From Janthinobacterium sp. TND4EL3 (GTDB lineage: Bacteria > Pseudomonadota > Gammaproteobacteria > Burkholderiales > Burkholderiaceae_D), in the NCBI RefSeq assembly GCF_900156175.1, contig NZ_FTMV01000001.1, forward strand, positions 434,001-498,000: a stretch of 64,000 nucleotides of DNA, written 5' to 3'. The position numbers were made by a program, and so were the translations under genes. Of this stretch, positions 48,567-57,763 are shown in pieces. The notes under the pieces are model-generated. The model made no database searches and was not told the DNA's origin. It was given only the letters and a program-made list of their open reading frames with translations. Position 1 is the stretch's first letter. Each line of letters opens with the position of its first letter.

Positions 48567-49922
48567 CTAATTTCCGCTTGGTAATGGAAGTATCAGGGTG
48601 ACCGTCAGCCCGCCGCCTTCGCGGTTGGCCAGGGTAATGCGTCCGCCATGCGCTTCGACGATTTCGCGCGCCAGCGCCAGGCCAAGTCCCGTGCCGCTAC
48701 GCTTTGTGGAGTAAAACGGCACCAGCGCGTTTTCCAGCACAATACCGCTCATGCCTGGCCCGCGATCGCGTACCTCAATGCGTAACTGCCCTTGCGCCTG
48801 GCTGAAATGCAGGCCGATCTGTTCTTCCTTTGAGCCCGATTCCATCGCATTCTTGAGCAGGTTCAGCAGCGCCTGCTGCATTTGCGCCGCATCGAACACG
48901 GCCGCCTGCGCGGGCGGCGGGCCGTCCAGCGTGAAGGCCGCTTGCGAAGCCAGGCTGTCGAGGAACGGTTGCCACTCGCACGTGGCCAGACGGGGGGCGG
49001 GCAGCTTGGCAAAGCGGGCGTAGCCGAGTATGAAGGTTTCCAGGTGGCGCGTGCGCTCCTCGATGGTGGCAAGGATTTGCGGCAGGCGTTCGGTCTGGCC
49101 GCGGCGCACCAGCTCGGCGCCGGAATGGGCCAGCGAGGCCAGTGGCGCGAGGGAGTTGTTCAGTTCATGGCTGATGACGCGGATAACCTTTTTCCATGTC
49201 TGCACTTCCTGGCGGCGCAGCTCCAGGGTCAGTTGGCGCAACAGCAGCAGCTCGTGCTTGCGGCCGTTCAGGCTGAAGCTGCGCCTGGCCAGGTGGTACA
49301 CCTCCTCCTGTTCCCCGTCGCCGCTGGTGAACAGGCCGTCGTGGGCGCGCGCCAGGGCTTCGGCCAGCGCGGGGGCGGCTTTCCGTACGATGTCGGCCAG
49401 GTGCTGACCTTCCAGCCGGCGGCCCTCGTTGAGCAAATGGCGGGCGGCCAGGTTGGCGTAGACGATGGCGCTGCCCTCGGTCACCAGCAGCATGGCCACA
49501 GGCGTGTTCTGCACCATGGTGTCGAGCAGCAGTTCGCGCTGTACCAGGTCAAGGCGCTGCTTGCGCAGCACGTCGCCCAGCGCATTATGTGCGGTCACCA
49601 GATCGGCCAGTTCATCGTTCTGCGGCCAACGCAGGCTGAAGGCGAAGTCGCCATCCTGGTAGCTGGCGACCGTGCCGCTCAAGGCGCGAAATAGCGACAG
49701 CATCGCCTGCAGTTGGGCGCGGATGGTGATGACGGCAATCGGCACGATGCACAGCAGGGACAGGCCCAGCACCAGCCACGGCTGGCCTGGTAGAAAATGC
49801 GCAAGCAGCAGGGCGATGCCCATACCCAGCACCAGCAGGGTGACGATCAGCGCCGTCCAGCGCGTCAGCAATGAAAGACGCAGGCCTCTCGGGCGCAGTG
49901 GCGAGTGCTGGGCGGATGCCAT
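48567..49922 (-). CDS. Sensor histidine kinase, NtrY/NtrB-like
   Basis: 451 residues: two N-terminal membrane helices (about 20-40 and 48-68) with a very short periplasmic loop, a HAMP-like linker, a PAS region (about 130-230), a HisKA domain with phospho-acceptor H252 in ISHELNNSLAPL, and an ATPase domain with the N-box (LLNLLKNAMES, N358) and the G-boxes (DRGPGMSG; GTGLGLAL). The short loop suggests it senses a membrane or cytoplasmic signal. Last gene of the six-gene operon; its start overlaps the response-regulator stop by one base. Confidence 0.93.
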   Translation of the reverse strand: MASAQHSPLRPRGLRLSLLTRWTALIVTLLVLGMGIALLLAHFLPGQPWLVLGLSLLCIVPIAVITIRAQLQAMLSLFRALSGTVASYQDGDFAFSLRWPQNDELADLVTAHNALGDVLRKQRLDLVQRELLLDTMVQNTPVAMLLVTEGSAIVYANLAARHLLNEGRRLEGQHLADIVRKAAPALAEALARAHDGLFTSGDGEQEEVYHLARRSFSLNGRKHELLLLRQLTLELRRQEVQTWKKVIRVISHELNNSLAPLASLAHSGAELVRRGQTERLPQILATIEERTRHLETFILGYARFAKLPAPRLATCEWQPFLDSLASQAAFTLDGPPPAQAAVFDAAQMQQALLNLLKNAMESGSKEEQIGLHFSQAQGQLRIEVRDRGPGMSGIVLENALVPFYSTKRSGTGLGLALAREIVEAHGGRITLANREGGGLTVTLILPLPSGN

Positions 49923-51268
49923 CAGGTGCGCGCGATGCCCAGGCGCTCCATGCGCCGGTACAGCGCCTGGCGCGACAGACCCAGCTCTTGCGCCGCCTGC
50001 GCCACCACGCCTTGCGCGCGCGACAGCGCGGCCACCACGCTGTCGCGGTCCGGTTCCGTGGCGGCCGCATCGAGCGGCGTGCGTGGCGCCGTTGCCGGTG
50101 GCAGGCCCAGTTCCTCGGCATGGATCTCTGGGCCGGGAGTAAGCAGACTGGCACGCTGCATGACGTTTTTCAGCTCGCGGACATTGCCTGGCCAGCCATG
50201 AGCCAGCAGCGTCGCCTGCGCCTGCGCGTCCAGCGTCTTGTCCGTGCCGAGGAAATGCCGCGCCAGCACCAGGATGTCGGCCGGGCGCCGCGCCAGCGGC
50301 GGTAGGCGCAGCTCAATCACGTTCAGGCGGTAGAACAGGTCTTCGCGGAAGGTGCCGGCGCGTATCATGGCCGGCAGGTCGGCATTGCTGGCGCTGATGA
50401 CGCGTACCTTCACCTGGCGCTCGCGGTTCGAGCCGAGGCGTTCGAAGCGCCCTGTTTCCAGCACGCGCAGCAGTTTCATTTGTCCCGCCAGCGGCAAGTT
50501 GCCTATCTCGTCGAGAAACAGGGTGCCGCCGTCGGCCGCATCGAACTTGCCATCGCGCGCGCGCGTGGAGCCTGTGTAGGCACCCGCCTCGGCGCCGAAC
50601 AGCTCGGCCTCGATCAGGTCGACCGGCACGGCGCCGCAATTGAGCACCACGAAGGGGCCGCTGGCCACCTGTGAATTGGCCTGCACGATGGCGGCGATGC
50701 GTTCCTTGCCGCTGCCGTTCGGACCCGAGATGAGCACGGGGACGTCGGCGCGCGCCACCTGGCAGGCCAGGTGCACCACGCGCTCCGTGGCCGGGTCTTG
50801 CCATACCATGCCGCGCAAGTCGAAGCCGTTTTCCAGCTCGTGGCGCTGGCGCTGTTCCTGCAGAACGCGCGAGCGCAGCGCGCGGTTTGCCTGTCCCAGT
50901 TCCAGCAGGTTTTGCACGCTGGCGATCAGGCGCCGGTCGTCCCATGGCTTGGCCAGGTAGTCGGCCGCGCCCGACTTGATCAGGTCGACGGCCGCATCGA
51001 GCTGCGTCCACGCTGTCAGCAGGATCACGGGCAGGTCGGGATGGCGTGCGCGGATGGCGTGGAACAGCGCGCCGCCTTCCTCACCCGAGGTGGTATCGGC
51101 CGTGAAGTTCATGTCCTGGATCACCAGGTCGACAGGATGCCGCGCCAGCAGCGCCAGGCCTTCCTCGGGCGAGGCGGCGCGCAGCGCGTCGATCTCGTGC
51201 AGAGAGAACAGCACGTCGAGCGCGATGGCCACGGCGGCATTGTCGTCAATAATCAGTACGGTAGGCAT
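49922..51268 (-). CDS. NtrC-type sigma-54 dependent response regulator
   Basis: 448 residues: a receiver domain (phospho-acceptor D52, with T85 and K107), an AAA+ domain with Walker A GPNGSGKE (182-189), Walker [10 protein letters not shown] (248-256) and a sigma-54 contact loop GAYTGS (229-234, a variant of GAFTGA in which Tyr replaces Phe and Ser the last Ala), and a C-terminal Fis-type helix-turn-helix ([17 protein letters not shown]). Expected to bind the TGTCCG sites upstream of the operon and activate its sigma-54 promoter when phosphorylated by the neighbouring kinase. Confidence 0.93.
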   Translation of the reverse strand: MPTVLIIDDNAAVAIALDVLFSLHEIDALRAASPEEGLALLARHPVDLVIQDMNFTADTTSGEEGGALFHAIRARHPDLPVILLTAWTQLDAAVDLIKSGAADYLAKPWDDRRLIASVQNLLELGQANRALRSRVLQEQRQRHELENGFDLRGMVWQDPATERVVHLACQVARADVPVLISGPNGSGKERIAAIVQANSQVASGPFVVLNCGAVPVDLIEAELFGAEAGAYTGSTRARDGKFDAADGGTLFLDEIGNLPLAGQMKLLRVLETGRFERLGSNRERQVKVRVISASNADLPAMIRAGTFREDLFYRLNVIELRLPPLARRPADILVLARHFLGTDKTLDAQAQATLLAHGWPGNVRELKNVMQRASLLTPGPEIHAEELGLPPATAPRTPLDAAATEPDRDSVVAALSRAQGVVAQAAQELGLSRQALYRRMERLGIART

Positions 51269-51314
51269 GTGCGCAGCATAACATCGTCATGCCCGCCCTG
51301 GCAGCGACAATATG

Positions 51315-52550
51315 TCACGTGCTGCGCGTGGCCGTGGCCGGGGAAATGCTGGCAGCGCGCCAGGCCGGGCCATACACGGCGGCCAGTCCCAGCAGCCAGA
51401 AGACCAGCGCGCCGCCCAGCAGGTAGGGCAGGGGCAGGCGGGTCATTTCCAGCTGGCTAACCAGCAGGTGGTTCAGCGCCAGGGCCAGTACCACGCCAGC
51501 AGCCACGCCGACGGAAGTGATCATGAAATTTTCCGTCAGGAAGTAGCGGAGGATATCGCTGCGCCGCGCGCCCAGCGCACGGCGCACGCCGATCTGCTTG
51601 CGCCGTTGCGTGACCCACAGGCTGGCGATGCCGACGATGCCGCTGGCCGTAACCAGCAGCAGCAGGGCCGATACCGTGATCAGCATCCACGACAGCGCGC
51701 GGTCGGCACGGTAGCGCGTTTCGCGGTCTTCATTGAGGCTGCGGATGCGCACGATCAGCTTGTCCGGCGTGGCCGCGCGGATGGCTTGCTCTGCTTCCTT
51801 CATCAGGCGGTCGCGCTGTCCTGGTTCGGCGCGGATGGTCAGCAGGGTGTCGCCGTCACCGGTCAGGCGCACGGGGAAGATCACCGAGTATTCGCCGTGC
51901 TCGCCCAGTTCCGCGCCCTGGGACTGCAGCCGCTCGACGACGCCGACGACCTGCAATTGCTGTGCGCCTTCGCCTGTGCCGAGGAACAACGGCATGCCCA
52001 GCGCGCTGCCGCCGCCCGGATTGAATTTTTCAGCCATGGCCCGCGTGACGATGACTTGCGGCGGGAACACCTCCGTCACGTTCTGGTCGATTTCGGTGAT
52101 TTCGGCGGGCGTAAAATCGCGTCCTTCGAGCAGTTGCAGGCCCCAGGTCTTGATCAGGGAGTCAGGCGTGATGTACACGGCGGCAATGGCCGAGCTGTTT
52201 TCCTGCTTGCGGCTGGCGGCGAAGCCGCTGTTGCTACCGTTGCGCGACAGCGGTACCTGGCTCACCTGCGCCACGGAGACGACACCGGGCACGGCGCGCA
52301 CGGCGGCGGCCAGGCGTTTTTGCAGGGCCAGTTCCTCATTGTGGCCCAGCGGACGCAGGTTGCGCGCCAGCAGATGGAAGACGTCGCTTTCGGCTGCTAC
52401 GCCGCTGGGGCGCGCCGCCACTTCCTGGCGCACGTTGACGATATGCAGGGCGTTGGCCAGGATGGCCAGGCTCAGCGCTACCTGCACGGCAACCAGGATG
52501 GCGCCGGTTTTGCTGCGCAGCAGCGCAGACAGGATGGGTCGGATTTCCAT
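51315..52550 (-). CDS. ABC transporter permease, FtsX/MacB type (second permease)
   Basis: 411 residues: an N-terminal membrane helix (about 14-34), a large MacB-like periplasmic domain (about 40-270), and three C-terminal helices of the FtsX fold (about 285-405). Partner of the other permease; together with the ATPase and adaptor it makes a MacAB-like tripartite efflux or mechanotransmission machine, not a classical solute importer. The contact helix QRRKQIGVRRALGARRSDILRYFLTENF is the typical coupling segment to the ATPase. Confidence 0.92.
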   Translation of the reverse strand: MEIRPILSALLRSKTGAILVAVQVALSLAILANALHIVNVRQEVAARPSGVAAESDVFHLLARNLRPLGHNEELALQKRLAAAVRAVPGVVSVAQVSQVPLSRNGSNSGFAASRKQENSSAIAAVYITPDSLIKTWGLQLLEGRDFTPAEITEIDQNVTEVFPPQVIVTRAMAEKFNPGGGSALGMPLFLGTGEGAQQLQVVGVVERLQSQGAELGEHGEYSVIFPVRLTGDGDTLLTIRAEPGQRDRLMKEAEQAIRAATPDKLIVRIRSLNEDRETRYRADRALSWMLITVSALLLLVTASGIVGIASLWVTQRRKQIGVRRALGARRSDILRYFLTENFMITSVGVAAGVVLALALNHLLVSQLEMTRLPLPYLLGGALVFWLLGLAAVYGPAWRAASISPATATRST

Positions 52551-52579
52551 GGTGTCCTATTCGTATGCGGAGGTGGCGG

Positions 52580-53890
52580 TCATTGGGATTTGAGCTGGAT
52601 GGCCGGCGTCACCTGGCAGGCACGCCAGGTCGGCAGCAGGCCGGCGAGGATCGCTGCAGCCACCGAAATGATGAAGGTCATGGCCAGCATCACCCAGTCC
52701 ATGTGCGCGGCGACGGTCAGCTGCTTGGACTGCATGCCGATCAGGGCCAGCGCGCCAAAGGAGAGCAGCAGTCCCAGTACGCCTCCAGCCAGGCCGATGA
52801 CGGTGGTCTCGATGAGGAACTGGCGGAAGATGTCGCTGCGCGAGGCGCCCAGCGCGCGGCGGATGCCCACTTCGGCGGCGCGCACGGAAAACTTCGCCAG
52901 CAGCAGACCGATGGTGTTGACCAGGCACAGGGCCAGGAAGCCGAAGGCCAGCCAGGCCGACAGCTTGTTGTCGTTGCCGACCACGCGCAGGTGCGCCATC
53001 CACTCGTCGATGGTGAACAGCCTGTTGGGGGCGCCACGCACCAGGCGTCCCAGCTTGCGCTGCTCCTGCGCATAGCTGTCCAGGTAGTTCTGCAGCTCGG
53101 CGCGCTGGCCATCGCTGGCCATCTCGAACCAGAACTGCATCCACGTGCATTCCGAGTCGAGCGTGCCCTGAAAGCCCGGTTCGCGGTTGCCGCTGCAATT
53201 CATGCTGCCGTTGTGGCTGGTCTGGTGGCGGATCGCGCTGCTGAACGGGATGAAGTAACTGTCTTCGCTGCCAAAGGCGCCGCTGCCGATGATGCGGTGG
53301 ATGCGCGGCACGGGTTCCCATTTGTCGAGCACGCCCGTGATCTGGTATTGGAAGCCCATGAAGGTCATGCGCTGGCCCACCGGGTTGCTGTCGCCGTACA
53401 GTTTTTCCGCCAGCTTGCGCGACAGGACGATGACGTCGGCGCCGGCGGCATCATCTGCCGCGCTCCAGGGCTGGCCGTACAGGAAGGGTGTTTCGAACAT
53501 GGCAAAGAAGTCGCGGTAGGCGGCCAGGCCCTGCGAGCTGAAGGCGCCGATATCCTTGCGTTCGGGCTCGATGGCGCCGCCCACGCCATACATGACGCTG
53601 CGGCGCTCGCCAATTTTGCTGTTCTGGAAATTGACGGCGTCGCGGTAGCTGAGCTGGTTGTCGCCCGACTTGTTGCCCGGCGTGTAGCCGGTGAGCGAGC
53701 CATTGTCGACCAGCGGCACGAACATGCGTCCGTTCTTGTGTGGCAAGGGATTGCCCGACATGACGTGCAGGATGGTCAGGGTGGAAATGCTGGCGGCCAC
53801 GCCGATGGCCAGGGTCAGCACCATCAGCGCTGTCAGCGCCGGATTGCGACGCAGGCTGCGCAGGCCCAGCCGGAAGTAGTATTGCAGCAT
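52580..53890 (-). CDS. ABC transporter permease, FtsX/MacB type (first permease)
   Basis: 436 residues with the same build as its neighbour: an N-terminal helix (about 15-38), a periplasmic MacB_PCD domain with several Cys and Ser-rich loops (about 45-290), and three C-terminal helices starting near residue 303. The coupling segment VRAAEVGIRRALGASRSDIFRQFLIETTV faces the ATPase. Nine bases follow the ATPase stop, 29 bases precede the second permease, so all are cotranscribed. Confidence 0.92.
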   Translation of the reverse strand: MLQYYFRLGLRSLRRNPALTALMVLTLAIGVAASISTLTILHVMSGNPLPHKNGRMFVPLVDNGSLTGYTPGNKSGDNQLSYRDAVNFQNSKIGERRSVMYGVGGAIEPERKDIGAFSSQGLAAYRDFFAMFETPFLYGQPWSAADDAAGADVIVLSRKLAEKLYGDSNPVGQRMTFMGFQYQITGVLDKWEPVPRIHRIIGSGAFGSEDSYFIPFSSAIRHQTSHNGSMNCSGNREPGFQGTLDSECTWMQFWFEMASDGQRAELQNYLDSYAQEQRKLGRLVRGAPNRLFTIDEWMAHLRVVGNDNKLSAWLAFGFLALCLVNTIGLLLAKFSVRAAEVGIRRALGASRSDIFRQFLIETTVIGLAGGVLGLLLSFGALALIGMQSKQLTVAAHMDWVMLAMTFIISVAAAILAGLLPTWRACQVTPAIQLKSQ

Positions 53891-53899
53891 GGCGGCTCC

Positions 53900-54628
53900 T
53901 CAGGCGCAGGCGGCGTGACCGCCCGCCTTCGATTGGCCGCCGGCCAGCGACGGCCCCTTGTGCACCAGGTCCGACACCTGGCCATCGATGATGTGCACAT
54001 TGCGCTGGCTGCGCAGCGCCAGTTCCGGATCGTGCGTGACCATCAGGATGGTGGTGCCTTGCGCATTGATCTCTTCCAGCAGCTCCATCACGCCGCGCGC
54101 CATTTGCGTGTCCAGGTTACCCGTCGGTTCATCGGCCAGCAGCAGTTTTGGCGAACCGGCCAGGGCGCGCGCAATCGCCACGCGCTGCTGCTGGCCGCCT
54201 GACAGTTCGGCCGGATAGTGCTTCATGCGCGAAGCCAGCCCCACCTTGGCCAAGGCATCCTCGATGCGTTCGCGCCGCTCCGCGCTGTTGTAGCCCCGGT
54301 AGCGCAGCGGCACGTCGACATTGTCGAACAGCGACAGGTCCGGGATCAGGTTGAAACCCTGGAAGATGAAGCCCAGCTTTTCATTGCGCAGGCGCGAACG
54401 GGCATTGTCGTTCATGCCTTTCACGTTGACGCCGTCGAGGATGTATTCGCCGTCGGTGAATTCCTCGAGCAGGCCGGCGATGTTCAGGAAGCTCGTCTTG
54501 CCGGAGCCGGACGGCCCCGTGACGGTGACGAATTCACCCTGCTTGACGTGGATCTCGAAGCCGCGCAGCGCGTGCGTTTCGATCATGTGGGTGCGGTAGA
54601 CTTTGTTCAGGTTTTGCATGCGCAGCAT
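53900..54628 (-). CDS. ABC transporter ATPase, MacB/LolD type
   Basis: 242 residues: Walker A GPSGSGKTS, signature LSGGQQQRVAIARAL, Walker B LLLADEPTGNLD, and a switch His in MVTHDPELA. Energises the two FtsX-type permeases. The EFVTVTGPSGSGKTSFLNI context is typical of the MacB/LolD branch that works on envelope substrates such as peptides, toxins or lipoproteins. Confidence 0.95.
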   Translation of the reverse strand: MLRMQNLNKVYRTHMIETHALRGFEIHVKQGEFVTVTGPSGSGKTSFLNIAGLLEEFTDGEYILDGVNVKGMNDNARSRLRNEKLGFIFQGFNLIPDLSLFDNVDVPLRYRGYNSAERRERIEDALAKVGLASRMKHYPAELSGGQQQRVAIARALAGSPKLLLADEPTGNLDTQMARGVMELLEEINAQGTTILMVTHDPELALRSQRNVHIIDGQVSDLVHKGPSLAGGQSKAGGHAACA

Positions 54629-54657
54629 GGCGTGCCTCTTTCTGGATGGGATGCGGT

Positions 54658-55926
54658 TTATTGATTGATGGAGATGCGGGCCGCGTTCTCAAACGCTTCC
54701 GTGCCGGCGACGACGACCTTGTCGCCCAGCTTCAGGCCATCGACGATTTCCACGGCCGAGACACTGGTCGCGCCCATCCTGATCGGGGTGCGGATGGCTA
54801 CGCCGTCGCGCACGATGTAGGCGAAGCGGCCGCCTTCGGCTTCGACGAAAGGGCCGCGCGCCAGCATCAGCACGTTCGGTTTTTCGTCGATCAGCAGGCG
54901 CGCCGTGACGCGCTGGTTCTGGCGCAGGCCGGCAGGCTGTTCGCCATTGAAGCGCACGCGTGCCAGCACCTGGTTCTTTACCACTTCGGGCGACAGCGCC
55001 GAGAGCTTGCCGCTAGCCTTGATGGCACCCGTTTCGATCTCCGCGCTCATGCCCAGGCCGATGTCCGCCACATAGGTTTCCGGCACTTCCAGCTCCACTT
55101 CCAGCTGCGACAGGTCGACCAGGGTCATCAGCGCCGTATTGGCTTGCACCACGCTGCGGTTGGCCACCGACAGGGTGCCGATGAAGCCATTCACGGGCGC
55201 GCGCACGGTCAATTCGTCGACACGGCGCTGGGCATTGTCGCGGACGAGGCGCTGGCGTTCCAGCTCATTGACCCTGGTCTTCAGGGCCAGAGTCACGTCT
55301 TCGCCTTCCAGTCCCGCTGCCTGCGAGGCGTGCTTGCTGCGGATCTCGGCCGAGTTGAGCGCATCCTTGGCTTTCTGGTAATCGATCTTGGCGATGATGC
55401 CCACCTGTGCCACGCTTTCGTAGCGTTCCAGCGTGCGCTGCGCGGACAGGCGCTCGATTTCCGCCGTGTCGGCTTCGCGCCGGGCCAGCAGTTTCTGCTT
55501 CTTGGCCAAAATTTGCTGGCGCGCCACTTCCGCTTCCAGCTGCTGCACGCTCGACTGTTCGCGTTTCAGCGCATCGGACAGGTCGGGCGATTCCAGCACG
55601 GCCAGGATATCGCCTTTTTTGACCGTGTCGCCCGCTTTGGCCTTCAAGGTCACGGTGGCTACTGTGGTCGAATACAGGGTGGGGCTGATGGCGGCCACTA
55701 CGCGGCCATTCACGGCGGCATCGCGGATCAATGTACCGCGCGTGACGTCGGCGATGCGCAGGCGGCTGGCATTGACGGAATGTTCGCTGTTGCGCCAGCC
55801 GGCAAACACGGCGACGGCACCGCCGATGACGATGACGGCGCCCGCCAGCAGCAGGGCGCGTTTCTTGTGGCGCTGGCCCGGCGGGGCGGACAGTATGGCG
55901 TCTTGAGAGGAAGTATCGCGGATCAT
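54658..55926 (-). CDS. Periplasmic adaptor (HlyD/MacA-like membrane fusion protein)
   Basis: 422 residues: an N-terminal membrane anchor (RALLLAGAVIVIGGAVAVFAG, about 24-44), a biotinyl-lipoyl fold split by a long coiled-coil hairpin (about 120-215, rich in Glu, Lys and Arg heptads), and beta-barrel domains. Links the inner-membrane ABC unit to an outer-membrane TolC-like channel, which is not encoded in this window. First gene of the operon, directly behind the sigma-54 promoter. Confidence 0.93.
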   Translation of the reverse strand: MIRDTSSQDAILSAPPGQRHKKRALLLAGAVIVIGGAVAVFAGWRNSEHSVNASRLRIADVTRGTLIRDAAVNGRVVAAISPTLYSTTVATVTLKAKAGDTVKKGDILAVLESPDLSDALKREQSSVQQLEAEVARQQILAKKQKLLARREADTAEIERLSAQRTLERYESVAQVGIIAKIDYQKAKDALNSAEIRSKHASQAAGLEGEDVTLALKTRVNELERQRLVRDNAQRRVDELTVRAPVNGFIGTLSVANRSVVQANTALMTLVDLSQLEVELEVPETYVADIGLGMSAEIETGAIKASGKLSALSPEVVKNQVLARVRFNGEQPAGLRQNQRVTARLLIDEKPNVLMLARGPFVEAEGGRFAYIVRDGVAIRTPIRMGATSVSAVEIVDGLKLGDKVVVAGTEAFENAARISINQ

Positions 55927-55958
55927 GGTGGACGTTTCGTGGACAATACTCTTTTGCT

Positions 55959-55974
55959 AGCAGATTCTGTGCCA
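55959..55974 (-). promoter_or_regulatory. Sigma-54 (RpoN) promoter of the transporter operon
   Basis: On the minus strand: TGGCACAGAATCTGCT, matching TGGCACG-N4-TTGCW at all but two positions, with the invariant GG at -24 and GC at -12 and the correct 10-base gap. Predicted start near 55948, about 22 bases before the adaptor ATG. Confidence 0.85.
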
Positions 55975-56011
55975 GACCCAAGGCGCTGATTTGTAAAGGA
56001 AAAATGTAAAG

Positions 56012-56071
56012 TGTCCGGCTGTCCGCCGTGTCCGCGCCGTCCAGTGGGTGTCCGCGCGCGCCCTGCGGACA
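56012..56071. promoter_or_regulatory. Enhancer-like array of TGTCCG sites
   Basis: TGTCCG at 56012, 56020 and 56029, a partial copy at 56038, then TGTCCGC (56049-56055) facing GCGGACA (56065-56071) as a perfect dyad. The array lies about 64-123 bases upstream of the predicted sigma-54 start, the usual range for NtrC-type activators, and is the best candidate for the operon's own response regulator. Confidence 0.75.
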
Positions 56072-56170
56072 GGAAGGTTGCGCAGGGGTCTTGATAATCT
56101 GGCAATCGTCCTGATCTGCTGCTCGCAGTGATGGCGCGCGGCGCCATGCTGGTCACCTTTCTGGAGCACG

Positions 56171-57763
56171 ATGCCTGCCTCGCCCCCCAAACCTTCCTCG
56201 TTGGCCAGTTTGAAACGCTGGCTGCGCCAGTTCGCCAGCCTGCCCGAGCCGGCGGAATTCGATTATCCGTTTGCCCGCAGCGACATCGCCATGCTGCAGC
56301 AGGTCGAGGGCGGACTGCTGCAACTCGATGGCCAGACCTGGAACGAGATGCTGCTCGATGACTACCATGCGCAGCTTGCCGCGCAGACCAGCATCGTTGG
56401 CCAGCAGCGCCTGCATCAGCGTCTGGCGAGCGGCACGGCAGATGTCGCTTCACGCGCGCGCATCGCGGCGCTGCTGGCGGCGCCGGAACAGCAGGCGATG
56501 CTCGAGCAAGCCATGCGGCCCCTGCGCACGGCGGAAATGGAAGTGGCGACGCTGCTGTGCGGCGCACCGCAGCCAGTGCCGCCTTGGTGGAGCCGCTGGC
56601 TGCTGCTGCCTACCCTGGTGCTGCTGCTGTCGCTGTTGGCCGCATGGCTGGTCGCGCCGCTGGCATGGGCCGTAGTGGTGCCTGTCTGGCTCTTGCTGAT
56701 GGCCTTGCAGATGCGCTTTCATGACCGCTGCAAGCCCTGGGAGCGCAGCGTCTTCACCTTGCAGCAGATACTGCTGGTGCATGGCCGCCTGGCTGCGCTG
56801 GCGTCGCCGTTCACGGCGGACCTGCGCGAAGGCGGCCGCGCGGCAGGTGCGCTTAACCGCCAGATCACGCCAGTGCGCTGGATCAAGATGATTCCCCTGC
56901 TGAGCGAATATGACGACTGGCTCATGCTGGGCAATATCCGCCGCTATTTTCACAGCCTGCGCGTGGTGCGGCGCGAGCGCGCCTTCCTGCGCCAGAGCTT
57001 CCTGCTGCTGGCCGACTTGGAGGCCGACCTGGCCCTGGCGCGCCATCTGCGCGGCCGCGTGCAGTTCTGCTGGGCGCAGGACGCCGGTGCGCGGCAATTG
57101 TCGCTCGACGCCATGGTGCATCCTCTGCTCGATGGCGCCGTGCCGCTATCGTTGCGGCTCGATGGCCGTGGCGCCTTTATCTCGGGGCAGAATGCGATTG
57201 GCAAGAGCACCTTGCTGCGCGGCGTGGGACTTAACCTGATCAGTGCGCGCGCATTCGGCTTTTGCTATGCACAGGCGGCCCGCGTACCGTCGATGCCCCT
57301 GTATTCGAGCATGCAGAATGAAGATACGCTTGATGGTGGCGAAAGTTTATATATCGCCGAACTGCGGCGCGCGCGCGAACTGCTGGCGCTGGCAGAGGAG
57401 GGCGCGCCGGCCTTGTTCCTGATCGACGAGATTTTTCGCGGCACCAACCACCTCGAGTCGGTGGCGGCGGCCGCCGCCGTGCTGCATACGCTGGCGGCAC
57501 GCCATCTGGTGATCGTCTCGTCGCACAACCTGGTGCTGGGGCCGTTGCTGGAGGACTGCCTGGCGCCGTGGTGCGTGCAGCGCGATGACGACGGCGTGCT
57601 GTTGCTGGCGCCCGGCGTGCTGCAGGTCACCAATGGTATTGCCCTGCTGGCGCAGCGGGGCTTCGGCCGCGCCATCGAGGCGAAGGCGGGCCAGGTCTTC
57701 GACTGGCTCAGCACGCACATGGCGCAGCCTGCCGAGTGCGCGGGCGTGCTGGCGGGCGATTGA
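56171..57763 (+). CDS. Membrane-anchored MutS-like ATPase
   Basis: 530 residues. The C-terminal 200 residues are a MutS-family ABC ATPase: Walker A GQNAIGKST (339-347), the segment DGGESLYIAELRRARELL that in MutS carries the signature, Walker B LFLIDEIFRGTN (416-426), and a His after SSHN. Unlike mismatch-repair MutS there is no mismatch-binding N-terminal domain; instead two hydrophobic helices span about 143-180. This matches the membrane MutS-related group of unknown function. Divergent from the adaptor gene; stops exactly where the opposite gene stops. Confidence 0.85.
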   Translation: MPASPPKPSSLASLKRWLRQFASLPEPAEFDYPFARSDIAMLQQVEGGLLQLDGQTWNEMLLDDYHAQLAAQTSIVGQQRLHQRLASGTADVASRARIAALLAAPEQQAMLEQAMRPLRTAEMEVATLLCGAPQPVPPWWSRWLLLPTLVLLLSLLAAWLVAPLAWAVVVPVWLLLMALQMRFHDRCKPWERSVFTLQQILLVHGRLAALASPFTADLREGGRAAGALNRQITPVRWIKMIPLLSEYDDWLMLGNIRRYFHSLRVVRRERAFLRQSFLLLADLEADLALARHLRGRVQFCWAQDAGARQLSLDAMVHPLLDGAVPLSLRLDGRGAFISGQNAIGKSTLLRGVGLNLISARAFGFCYAQAARVPSMPLYSSMQNEDTLDGGESLYIAELRRARELLALAEEGAPALFLIDEIFRGTNHLESVAAAAAVLHTLAARHLVIVSSHNLVLGPLLEDCLAPWCVQRDDDGVLLLAPGVLQVTNGIALLAQRGFGRAIEAKAGQVFDWLSTHMAQPAECAGVLAGD

